NCBI GenBank assembly: GCA_007694915.1
Contig: REEV01000057.1
Span: forward strand, 1-64,000
Origin: Cyanobium sp. PLM2.Bin73
GTDB taxonomy: Bacteria > Cyanobacteriota > Cyanobacteriia > PCC-6307 > Cyanobiaceae
DNA length: 64,000 bases
Direction: 5' to 3'
The position numbers and the translations under genes were made by a program. Position 1 is the stretch's first letter; each line of letters opens with the position of its first letter. Under the pieces are notes generated by a model, which saw only the letters and a list, made by a program, of their open reading frames with translations, did not search any database and was not told the origin of the DNA. Below are positions 10,326 through 17,482 of the stretch, one piece after another.

Positions 10326-11303
10326 ATGGCCGACTCCGAAGGGCTCTGCAACGCCACCCTGTCGCTGCCCTCACCCCAGGCGGCCCTCGCCCTGGCCGGT
10401 GAAGGGGAAGCCACCCTGCGGCGGCTGGAAGCCCTCACCGGCGCCTCCCTGGTGTTGCGGGGGCTCGACCTCTCGCTGCGGGCCAGGCCCACCCAGCTGG
10501 AGCGGGCCACGTCCCTGCTGGATCTGCTGCGCCCCCTCTGGCAGGACGGCCAGAGCATCAGCCAGGTGGACCTCAACACCGCCCTCCAGGCCCTCGACAG
10601 TGGCCGGGGGGAGGAGCACCGCGACCTCAGCAACCTGGTGCTGGCCCGCAGCCAGACCGGCCGCCTGCTGCGCCCGCGCACCCTGCGCCAGAAGGCCTAC
10701 GTGCAGGCCATGGAGCGCCACGACCTCACTCTGGCCCTGGGCCCTGCCGGCACAGGCAAAACGTTTCTGGCCACCGTGCTGGCGGTGCGCATGCTCCAGG
10801 ACCGGCGGGTGGAGCGGCTGATCCTCACCCGGCCGGCGGTGGAGGCCGGCGAACGGCTCGGCTTCCTGCCCGGCGACCTGCAGCAGAAGGTGGATCCTTA
10901 CCTGCGCCCCCTCTACGACGCCCTGCACATGCTGCTGGGGGCGGAGCGCACGGCGGTGCTGCTGGAGAAGGGGGTGATCGAGGTGGCGCCACTGGCCTAC
11001 ATGCGCGGCCGCACCCTGGCCGATGCCTTCGTGATCCTCGATGAGGCCCAGAACACCACCGGCGCCCAGATGCGCATGGTGCTCACCCGCCTGGGCGAGA
11101 ACTCGCGCATGGTGGTCACCGGTGACCCCAGCCAGACCGACCTGCCCAGTGCGGTGGTGAGCGGCTTGGTGGATGCCGCCCAGGTGCTCGACGGGGTGGA
11201 GGGGGTGGCCATCTGCCATCTCAGCGCCGCCGACGTGGTGCGCCACCCGCTGGTGCAGCGGCTGGTGCAGGCCTACGAACAGCGCGACAAGCGCCGGCGC
11301 TGA
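10326..11303 (+). CDS. PhoH-like ATPase
   Basis: PhoH family ATPase linked to RNA metabolism. Walker A is [14 protein letters not shown] (about residues 137-150), Walker [12 protein letters not shown], followed by [12 protein letters not shown]. An N-terminal region similar to other bacterial PhoH proteins precedes it. Two starts are possible: TTG at 10311, which overlaps the rpsP stop by 4 bases but has GGAGG only about one base before it, and ATG at 10326, used here because the conserved region begins after it. 325 residues. Probably co-transcribed with rpsP. Confidence 0.88.
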   Translation: MADSEGLCNATLSLPSPQAALALAGEGEATLRRLEALTGASLVLRGLDLSLRARPTQLERATSLLDLLRPLWQDGQSISQVDLNTALQALDSGRGEEHRDLSNLVLARSQTGRLLRPRTLRQKAYVQAMERHDLTLALGPAGTGKTFLATVLAVRMLQDRRVERLILTRPAVEAGERLGFLPGDLQQKVDPYLRPLYDALHMLLGAERTAVLLEKGVIEVAPLAYMRGRTLADAFVILDEAQNTTGAQMRMVLTRLGENSRMVVTGDPSQTDLPSAVVSGLVDAAQVLDGVEGVAICHLSAADVVRHPLVQRLVQAYEQRDKRRR

Positions 11304-11395
11304 AGGGGGAGATCCGCACCCTGCCGGCGATCCCGGCGCTGTCGTTGGCACAGCGGCACTGGCAGGATGGATGGAGTTCGCAGTTCTGGGGCGTC

Positions 11396-12133
11396 ATGCC
11401 GGCCAGCAGCAATTTCCAGGAGGCCATCCGCGAGGCGCAATCCAGCGCCCTGGTGGGGCCCAACGTCGTCAACAAGGCCCTGCCCTACGTGGGCGGCGGC
11501 ATGGTGCTCACCGCCGGGGGCGTGCTGGGCGGCCTCACCCTGATGGCCAGCAGCCCGGGGCTGTTCATGCCCCTGTTCTGGGTGGCCCTGATCGGCAACT
11601 TCATCCTCTTCTTCGTGGCCCAGAACGTGGCCCGCAAGTCTGAGAACAGCACGGCCCTGCCGCTGCTGGCGGCCTACAGCCTGATCACCGGCTTCACCCT
11701 CAGCGGCATCGTCGCCTATGCCGTGAGCGTCGCCGGCGTCGGCGCCATCGGCACCGCCAGCCTGGCCACCGGCATCACCTTCGTGGTGGCCTCGGTCACC
11801 GGCCGGCGAATGAGCGACAGCGTCGGCCAGGCCCTCACCGGTGTGGTGGGCCTGGGCATCATCGGCCTGCTGATCGCCATGGTGGTGCAGATCGTGGGCA
11901 GCATCTTCGTGCCGGGCATGTTCGGCGGCACGGGCCTGGAACTGATCATCGCGGGCTTCGGCACCGTGCTGTTCGTTGGCGCGGCCTTCGTGGACTTCTA
12001 CACGATGCCCCGCACCTACAACGACGACCAATACCTGGCCGGGGCGCTGGGGATGTACCTCACCTACATCAACCTGTTTATCTTCATCCTGCGCCTGATC
12101 ATCGCCCTGCAGGGTGGCGGCCGCCGCGACTGA
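11396..12133 (+). CDS. Bax inhibitor-1 (YccA/BI-1) family membrane protein
   Basis: A 245-residue polytopic membrane protein with about seven hydrophobic helices, for example ALPYVGGGMVLTAGGVLGG, LFMPLFWVALIGNFILFF and LGMYLTYINLFIFILRL near the C-terminus. The Asp-containing AAFVDFYTMPRTYNDD block is typical of the family, whose members are proposed calcium leak channels or stress proteins. ATG at 11396 (MPASSNFQEAIREAQ) fits family N-termini better than the TTG at 11345. Two intrinsic terminators follow about 70 bases after the stop. Confidence 0.87.
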   Translation: MPASSNFQEAIREAQSSALVGPNVVNKALPYVGGGMVLTAGGVLGGLTLMASSPGLFMPLFWVALIGNFILFFVAQNVARKSENSTALPLLAAYSLITGFTLSGIVAYAVSVAGVGAIGTASLATGITFVVASVTGRRMSDSVGQALTGVVGLGIIGLLIAMVVQIVGSIFVPGMFGGTGLELIIAGFGTVLFVGAAFVDFYTMPRTYNDDQYLAGALGMYLTYINLFIFILRLIIALQGGGRRD

Positions 12134-12205
12134 TCAGATCAGCAGCCGAGAGGGTTTCGATCCCAGGTCGATGACCCTTCGATGACCACTTCTGGCAGCC
12201 ATTCA

Positions 12206-12238
12206 GGTTCTGTACAGGCTGTACAGAACCTTTTTTTT
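12206..12238 (+). terminator. Intrinsic terminator after the Bax-inhibitor gene (first of two)
   Basis: Perfect 11-bp stem: GGTTCTGTACA at 12206-12216, a 3-base loop, TGTACAGAACC at 12220-12230, then eight T residues at 12231-12238. The T run makes it a plus-strand terminator. Confidence 0.93.
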
Positions 12239-12247
12239 GCAGAACCT

Positions 12248-12269
12248 GCTTCTGAGAAGAAGCTTTTTT
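12248..12269 (+). terminator. Second tandem intrinsic terminator
   Basis: A 6-bp stem, GCTTCT at 12248-12253 and AGAAGC at 12258-12263, with a GAGA tetraloop and six T residues at 12264-12269. It lies 9 bases after the first terminator and probably serves as a backup that protects the convergent gene ending at 12311. Confidence 0.85.
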
Positions 12270-12310
12270 CGTGCAGAAGCCCTTCAGTGTCAACCCATGG
12301 GGGCTGAGTC

Positions 12311-12835
12311 TCAGTCGGCCACGGCCTCGATCGCGGCGCTGATCCCCTGCTTCTGCTCGGCGTCGTAGCCCCAGCGCTCCAGAAAGGCCACGTCCTCTCC
12401 CGCGCCATCCCGAGAGGCCGCCAGCAGGGTTTCCAGCCGCCGCTTCACCGCTACGGGCTCCAGCAGCCGCAGCAATTCGGTGCAGCGCTGCCGCACCCGC
12501 TCTGATCCAGCCTGTTGCTGAGCGTCTCCGGCGCGCTGATGGTGCAGGGCCATGGCCGTGCTCATGGCCAGGTTGCGGGCGGTGAGGTCCACCACCCCCG
12601 CCCCGGCGGCCCGCAGCTGCAGCACCAGGGGTTCGGGCAGGCGGTCCATCAGCGGACAGTCGCCCACCAGGCTGACCACGAAAAAGCCGCGGCCGCCGTC
12701 CCGGCTGGCCACCAGCTCGGCCACCCGGTCGGCCAGCACCTCATCGCTCAGTTCACCGTTCTCCCACAGTCCCAGCCACTGGGCGGTGATCTCCATGGCC
12801 TGCTGGAAGGTGGGCTCGAGGGGGGTGCTGGTCAT
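12311..12835 (-). CDS. Conserved hypothetical protein (picocyanobacterial)
   Basis: No function recognised. 174 residues from ATG at 12835 (MTSTPLEPTFQQAMEITAQ). It is mostly helical, with a hydrophobic strand-like patch GRGFFVVSLVGDCPLMD and the segment LTARNLAMSTAMALHHQR. There is no signal peptide or membrane segment, so it is probably a cytosolic soluble protein. The same frame is open to 12889, but that part overlaps the divergent era start. Coding character fits its neighbours. Confidence 0.7.
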   Translation of the reverse strand: MTSTPLEPTFQQAMEITAQWLGLWENGELSDEVLADRVAELVASRDGGRGFFVVSLVGDCPLMDRLPEPLVLQLRAAGAGVVDLTARNLAMSTAMALHHQRAGDAQQQAGSERVRQRCTELLRLLEPVAVKRRLETLLAASRDGAGEDVAFLERWGYDAEQKQGISAAIEAVAD

Positions 12836-12877
12836 GGCAGGCGGCACCGGGTGCTGCGAACTGGCAGTGTTGAGGTT

Positions 12878-14029
12878 ATGGACCCGCACCCCTCCAGCGC
12901 CGCCGAACCCGCCAGCGCCGCCACTCCCGGCACCGAGCCCACCGGCCGCCCGGCCACCGCCAGTGGCAACGGGCCGGGCCGCCTGGCCATGCCCGCCGGC
13001 GACGCCGGCGAGCTGCTGCCGATTCCCGATCCCGCCGAATCAGCCCGGCTGCTGGCCGGCGGACCTGCGGCCGCAGCCCCCGGCGGCCCCCAGAGCGGAG
13101 CCCCCTTCCGCTCCGGCTTCGTGGCCCTGATCGGACGGCCGAACGTGGGCAAGAGCACCCTGCTCAACCAGCTGGTGGGCCAGAAGGTGGCGATCACCTC
13201 AGCGGTGGCCCAGACCACCCGTCACCGCCTGCGGGCGATCCTCACCACCCCCGCCGCCCAGCTGGTGCTGCTCGACACCCCGGGCATCCACAAGCCCCAC
13301 CACCTGCTGGGGGAGCGGCTGGTGAAAGCGGCCCGCAGCGCCATCGGCGATGTGGACGTGGTGCTGCTGCTGGTGGACGGCAGCCAGAGCGCCGGCCGCG
13401 GCGACGGCTTCATCGTGGAACTGCTGCGCCACTGCCGCCAGCCGGTGCACGTGGCCCTCAACAAATGGGATCAGGTGCCGCCCGAGCAGGCCGGCGCCCT
13501 GGAGCACAGCTACCGCCAGATGCTGGCCGGGCGGGGGGATTTCGCCTCGACCAGCGAGAGGCCAGCGCTGGATTGGCCCCTGCACCGGGTGAGCGCCCTG
13601 ACGGGCGAAGGCACCGCCGAGCTGGTTGGGGCCCTGGGGCAGGCCCTGCCCCCCGGCGGCCATCTCTATCCCTCCGATGCGGTGAGCGATCAGCCCGAGC
13701 AGCTGCTGATGGCCGAGCTGATCCGCGAGCAGGTGCTCAGCCACACCCGCGAGGAGGTGCCCCACTCGGTGGCGGTGAGCGTGGACCGGGTGGTGGACGA
13801 CGGGCCGCGCACCGCCGTGCTGGCCACGGTGATGGTGGAGCGCAGCAGCCAGAAGGGCATCCTGATCGGCAAGGGCGGGCGCATGCTGCGCACCATCGGC
13901 CAGGGGGCGCGGCTGCAGATGGAGAAACTGCTGGGCGGGCCGGTGTATCTGGAGCTGTTCGTGAAGGTCGTGCCGGGCTGGCGGAGCAGCGCCGCCCGCC
14001 TGGCCGAACTGGGCTACCGGGACGACTGA
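12878..14029 (+). CDS. era: GTPase Era
   Basis: Ribosome-assembly GTPase that binds 16S rRNA. The G domain starts at ALIGRPNVGKSTLLNQLVG (about residue 84), with TTRHRL, LDTPGIHKPHH and LNKWDQVP. The C-terminal KH domain holds KGILIGKGGRMLRTIGQGA. The start at ATG 12878 gives 383 residues, about 80 longer than a standard Era; the extra N-terminus is low-complexity Pro/Ala/Gly. An internal ATG at MPAGDAGELL is an alternative start. Divergent from the gene at 12311-12835. Confidence 0.93.
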   Translation: MDPHPSSAAEPASAATPGTEPTGRPATASGNGPGRLAMPAGDAGELLPIPDPAESARLLAGGPAAAAPGGPQSGAPFRSGFVALIGRPNVGKSTLLNQLVGQKVAITSAVAQTTRHRLRAILTTPAAQLVLLDTPGIHKPHHLLGERLVKAARSAIGDVDVVLLLVDGSQSAGRGDGFIVELLRHCRQPVHVALNKWDQVPPEQAGALEHSYRQMLAGRGDFASTSERPALDWPLHRVSALTGEGTAELVGALGQALPPGGHLYPSDAVSDQPEQLLMAELIREQVLSHTREEVPHSVAVSVDRVVDDGPRTAVLATVMVERSSQKGILIGKGGRMLRTIGQGARLQMEKLLGGPVYLELFVKVVPGWRSSAARLAELGYRDD

Positions 14030-14094
14030 GAGGCCCAAGGGGCACGAGGTGGTGAAGCGGTGCAGGCGAACGACTGCCAGCGAACCAGTGCCTG

Positions 14095-14116
14095 CTTAGC
14101 CGCATCCCCGGCTAAG
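14095..14116. promoter_or_regulatory. Inverted repeat upstream of antitoxin, candidate autoregulatory operator
   Basis: Perfect 8-bp arms CTTAGCCG (14095-14102) and CGGCTAAG (14109-14116) around a 6-base spacer, ending 8 bases before the antitoxin ATG. No T run follows, so it is not an era terminator. Phd-type antitoxins normally bind such palindromes to repress their own operon; binding here is inferred. Confidence 0.6.
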
Positions 14117-14124
14117 TTGAACCC

Positions 14125-14352
14125 ATGCAAGTCAACCTGCACGACGCCAAGACGCATCTCTCCCGCTACGTGGAGCAGGCTCTCGATGGCGAGGACGTCG
14201 TGATCGCGCGGGCCGGCAAACCGCTGGTGCGCCTGGTGCCGGTGAACGACGCACCCCGTGCTCGGCAGCTCGGCTTTCTGCAGGGTGCCGCCGTGCTCAG
14301 CGGTGATCCCAAAGCCCTCTTTGGCGCTGAGATTGACGCGATGTTTGGCTGA
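14125..14352 (+). CDS. Type II antitoxin, Phd/YefM family
   Basis: A 75-residue protein with the Phd/YefM N-terminal DNA-binding fold: QVNLHDAKTHLSRYVEQAL followed by EDVVIARAGKPLVRLVPV. The variable C-terminus (LFGAEIDAMFG) would wrap the toxin. The stop TGA shares a base with the ATG of the PIN toxin gene (TGATG), a tightly coupled pair. A palindrome just upstream suggests autoregulation. Confidence 0.88.
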   Translation: MQVNLHDAKTHLSRYVEQALDGEDVVIARAGKPLVRLVPVNDAPRARQLGFLQGAAVLSGDPKALFGAEIDAMFG

Positions 14353-14759
14353 TGGCGGAGCCAGGCAATGCCCACCTTCTCGACACCCAGCTGCTGCTCT
14401 GGCTCGCCATCACCCCCTCGCGGCTGCCCGCTGAGCTGAGCGCCTCCCTCAGCGATCGGCGCAACCCCTATGCCTTCAGCGTGGCCAGCCTCTGGGAGGT
14501 GGCGATCAAAACCTCCCTCGGCAAGCCTGGATTTCAGGTGGATGCCACACAGTTGCGCAGCGGACTGCTGCAGCAGGGACTGCAGGAGATCTCCATCGAG
14601 GCCGACCACTGCCTGGCGGTGCAGCACCTGCCCTGGATCCATCGCGACCCCTTTGACCGTCTGCTGGTGGCCCAGGCGCGCCAGTGCGGGCTCACTCTGC
14701 TGACGGCAGACCGCACCCTCGAGTCCTATGGGCCGGAGGTGCGCTGGGTCGGCAGCTGA
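14352..14759 (+). CDS. Type II toxin, PIN-domain ribonuclease (VapC-like)
   Basis: A 135-residue PIN-domain protein of the COG3744 type commonly paired with Phd antitoxins. The acidic active-site residues are in place: LLDTQLLLWL, SLWEVAIKTSLGK, DPFDRLLVAQA and LTADRTL. Predicted to cleave RNA when the antitoxin is degraded. It appears intact, with no frameshift. It starts on the antitoxin stop codon. Location between era and a bilin lyase, with normal codon use, suggests a long-resident module. Confidence 0.88.
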   Translation: MAEPGNAHLLDTQLLLWLAITPSRLPAELSASLSDRRNPYAFSVASLWEVAIKTSLGKPGFQVDATQLRSGLLQQGLQEISIEADHCLAVQHLPWIHRDPFDRLLVAQARQCGLTLLTADRTLESYGPEVRWVGS

Positions 14760-14771
14760 GAGAATCAGCCG

Positions 14772-15269
14772 ATGAGCGACACCCACAGCGAGGCCGAGAG
14801 CTTTCCGCCCCAGGAGATCGGCGCCTTCCTGCGCTTCTGCGCCGGCGAGTGGATGGCCCTGCGCAGCCGTTTCGCCCTCGGCGAGGGCAGCGAGGGTGAG
14901 AACGGCGACGAGTGGCACAGCAGCGACCGGGGCGAGCTGCTGGTGACCTACCTCGAGCCAGCCAGCGCCGGTTCCCCGGGTGGGCTGCGCCTGTGCCCCA
15001 AGGGCCAGCCGGAGCGGCAGCTCCTGTTTGCCGGCGACGGCAGCTTCGAGGTGAACGGGGCAAAGGGCCTCTGGCAGCTCTGGCCGGACGGCAGCCTGGA
15101 ACTGAGCCTGCGCGGCGAAGGCGGCGAGGTGCGGGAGCGCATCTGGTTCACCAAGCCCAACCTGCGGCTGCGCTCCACGGTGGAGAGCCGCAGCGACGGC
15201 AGCCCCGGCCGGGCCAGCTTCAGCTCCGAGATCCGCCGCGTGAGCCGGCCGGCGCCGGCGGCCTCCTGA
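14772..15269 (+). CDS. Phycobiliprotein lyase, CpcS/CpeS family
   Basis: Lipocalin-like protein that attaches bilins to phycobiliprotein cysteines. 165 residues; family signatures include FLRFCAGEWMALRSRF near the N-terminus, GLWQLWPDGSLELSL in the middle and ERIWFTKPNLRLRSTV towards the end. This marks the host as a phycobilisome-containing cyanobacterium. Whether it is CpcS, CpeS or CpeU-like cannot be told from sequence inspection. It lies 12 bases after the PIN toxin gene and 17 bases before trmD. Confidence 0.85.
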   Translation: MSDTHSEAESFPPQEIGAFLRFCAGEWMALRSRFALGEGSEGENGDEWHSSDRGELLVTYLEPASAGSPGGLRLCPKGQPERQLLFAGDGSFEVNGAKGLWQLWPDGSLELSLRGEGGEVRERIWFTKPNLRLRSTVESRSDGSPGRASFSSEIRRVSRPAPAAS

Positions 15270-15286
15270 CCTGCGGCCCGGCCACG

Positions 15287-16009
15287 ATGCGCCTCGATGT
15301 GGTGACCCTGGCCCCGGAGGCCCTGCAGCCCCTGCTGACGCTGGGGGTGATCGGCCGGGCCTTTCAGAACGGCATCGCCACGCTGCACACCCACAACCCG
15401 CGCGACTTCGCCAGCGACAGGTACCGCAAGGTGGACGACGAGCCCTACGGGGGCGGGGCCGGCATGGTGCTCAAACCGGAGCCGGTGTTCGCGGCGGTGG
15501 AGGCGATCCCGCAGCTGCCCCGGCGCCGGGTGCTGCTGATGAGCCCCCAGGGCCAGCCCCTGCGCCAGGCCGACCTGCAGCGCTGGGCCGGCGCCTACGA
15601 CCAGCTGGTGCTGCTCTGCGGCCACTACGAGGGCTTCGATGAGCGCATCCGCTCCCTGGCCCACGAGGAGGTGTCGATCGGCGATTTCGTGCTCACCGGC
15701 GGCGAGCTGCCTGCGGCGGTGGTGATCAATGGCGTGGTGCGGCTGCTGCCGGGCACCGTGGGCACGGCCGCCTCGCTGGAGGAGGAGAGCCACAGCGCCC
15801 TGCTGCTCGAGCATCCCCACTACACCCGCCCGGCGGAGTTCCGGGGCATGGCGGTGCCGGAGGTGCTGCGCAGCGGCGACCACGGGGCGATCGCCCGCTG
15901 GCGCCAGGAGCAGCAGCGGCAACGCACCCGCCAGCGCCGCCCCGACCTCTACGCCCGCTGGGAATCTGCCCAGCAGGCTGCCCAGCAGGCCAGCCAGCAG
16001 CAGTCGTAG
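15287..16009 (+). CDS. trmD: tRNA (guanine-N1)-methyltransferase TrmD
   Basis: Methylates G37 of tRNAs. SPOUT-fold motifs are visible: MVLKPEPVF, LLMSPQGQPL, LLCGHYEGFDERI and SIGDFVLTGGELPA, which makes up the knotted SAM site. 240 residues from ATG at 15287, normal length. The C-terminus ends in Gln/Ala repeats (QQAAQQASQQQ). Convergent with the SPFH gene, 19 bases apart. Confidence 0.95.
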   Translation: MRLDVVTLAPEALQPLLTLGVIGRAFQNGIATLHTHNPRDFASDRYRKVDDEPYGGGAGMVLKPEPVFAAVEAIPQLPRRRVLLMSPQGQPLRQADLQRWAGAYDQLVLLCGHYEGFDERIRSLAHEEVSIGDFVLTGGELPAAVVINGVVRLLPGTVGTAASLEEESHSALLLEHPHYTRPAEFRGMAVPEVLRSGDHGAIARWRQEQQRQRTRQRRPDLYARWESAQQAAQQASQQQS

Positions 16010-16028
16010 GGGCCCAGCCCTAGGCCGT

Positions 16029-16943
16029 TCAGCCCTCGGTCTTCTGCACCCCGCGCAGCGCAGCCAGCAGGCTGGCCGGGCTCTGGGGATCCACCATCAG
16101 CACGCTGCCGCCCGGGGCCTGGGCCATCGCCTCGCCCATCGCCATCCAGTCGCGCGCCAGCAGCAGCCGGATCGCCTCGGTGGCCTCCGGATTGGCCTGC
16201 ATTGCCTCGGCGAGGCGGGTGGCGGCATCGGCACGGGCCTGGGCCAGCAGGGCCTGCTGCTGGGCCTGGGCCTCGGCCTCCATCACCAGCGCCTGCTGCT
16301 TGGCCCTGGCATCGAGCACCAGGGCCTCGGCCCGGCCCCGGGCGGCATTGAGCTGGGATTCCTTCTCGCCCTCGGAGCGCAGGATCGCCGCCCGCTTCTG
16401 GCGCTCGGCGGTCATCTGCTGCTCCATGGCCTGCTGCACGCCGGAGGAGGGCTTGATGTCGCGCATCTCCACCCGGGTCACCTTCACGCCCCAGGGATCG
16501 GTGGCCTGATCGAGCTCCCGCAGCAGCGACTCGTTCACCTCCTGGCGGGTGGTGAAGGTCTGGTCGAGGTCGAGCTTGCCCATCTCGGCGCGGATCTGGG
16601 TGAGCACCAGGTTCACCATCGCGTCCTGCAGGTTGTCCACGCCGTAATAGGCGCGGGCGTGCTCCAGCAGCTGCCAGTACACCACCGCATCGACCTCGAT
16701 CGCCACGTTGTCGCGGGTGATGCACTGCTGGGGCGGGATGTCGAGCACCCGCTCCTTGAGCGACTCATGGCTCACCACCTTCTCCACCACCGGCAGCACG
16801 AACGACAGCCCCGGCTGCAGCTGGCGGTCGTACTTGCCCAGGCGCTCCACCAGGCGCGACTGGCCCCCGCTGGTGACCTTGACGCTGTTGATGCCCAGAA
16901 ACGCCATCACCACCAGGGCGGGCAGACCGAACAGGGAGTCCAT
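16029..16943 (-). CDS. SPFH/band 7 (stomatin-prohibitin) membrane protein
   Basis: A 304-residue paraslipin-type protein: a short N-terminal membrane anchor (LFGLPALVVMAFLGI), the SPFH core with QSRLVERLGKYDRQLQPGL, VVSHESLKERVLDIPPQ and VKVTRVEMRDIKP, then a long Ala/Gln/Glu-rich coiled coil. The ATG at 16943 is chosen over a TTG two codons upstream. It is divergent from an NfeD gene, the classic partner of this family, so the two probably form one membrane-scaffold unit. Confidence 0.9.
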   Translation of the reverse strand: MDSLFGLPALVVMAFLGINSVKVTSGGQSRLVERLGKYDRQLQPGLSFVLPVVEKVVSHESLKERVLDIPPQQCITRDNVAIEVDAVVYWQLLEHARAYYGVDNLQDAMVNLVLTQIRAEMGKLDLDQTFTTRQEVNESLLRELDQATDPWGVKVTRVEMRDIKPSSGVQQAMEQQMTAERQKRAAILRSEGEKESQLNAARGRAEALVLDARAKQQALVMEAEAQAQQQALLAQARADAATRLAEAMQANPEATEAIRLLLARDWMAMGEAMAQAPGGSVLMVDPQSPASLLAALRGVQKTEG

Positions 16944-16999
16944 GGGCAAGGGGGGCCAGTGATGGCCGAAATCAACGGCACCCCATCAGGCTAGGCAGC

Positions 17000-17482
17000 A
17001 TGGTGGTCACCACCACGCGTTCCCCTCCTCCGGCCATGGCTGTCGCTGCGCTGATCTGGCTGGGGGTGGGGCTGACGCTGCTGCTGCTGGAGGCCCTGGG
17101 GGCGGAATTCGACGGTCTGCTGGCCGGGGCCCTGGCCGGCCTGGCGGTGTCGCTCACCACGGCCCTGCTGCCCCTGCCTCCGGCCGCCCAGCTGCTGCTG
17201 TTCGCCCTGCTCACCGGCGTGCTGCTGCTGGGGCTGCAGCGCTGGTCGGGGCGCCGGCGGGAGCGGGCCATTCCCCCCTCCCACGCCGCCGACCAGGCGC
17301 GGGTGATCAGCCGCTTCGACGCCGACGGCGAGGGCCGGGTGCGCTGGCAGGGCCAGAGCTGGGCGGCCACCAACCTGGAGCCAGGGCGTGCCCTGGACAC
17401 CGGCGCGGCGGTGATGGTGATGGGCCGGGAGGGCAACCACCTGCAGGTGGTGCCACTGCCGGTGCCGGAGAGTCAGGGCTGA
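17000..17482 (+). CDS. NfeD family membrane protein
   Basis: About 160 residues. Three hydrophobic segments (AALIWLGVGLTLLLLEALG, LLAGALAGLAVSLTTALL, AQLLLFALLTGVLLLGL) are followed by a C-terminal OB-fold domain (GRVRWQGQSWAATNLEPG, VMGREGNHLQVVPLP). NfeD proteins act with SPFH proteins, and the SPFH partner lies divergently just upstream. A second ATG at codon 13 is an alternative start. The 3' end overlaps the convergent histidine-kinase gene by 10 bases. Confidence 0.88.
   Translation: MVVTTTRSPPPAMAVAALIWLGVGLTLLLLEALGAEFDGLLAGALAGLAVSLTTALLPLPPAAQLLLFALLTGVLLLGLQRWSGRRRERAIPPSHAADQARVISRFDADGEGRVRWQGQSWAATNLEPGRALDTGAAVMVMGREGNHLQVVPLPVPESQG

Noticed and set aside
14166-14918. A 250-codon minus-strand ORF antisense to the toxin-antitoxin pair
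   Set aside because: No recognisable family, and both opposite-strand genes have clear motifs, so it is a shadow.
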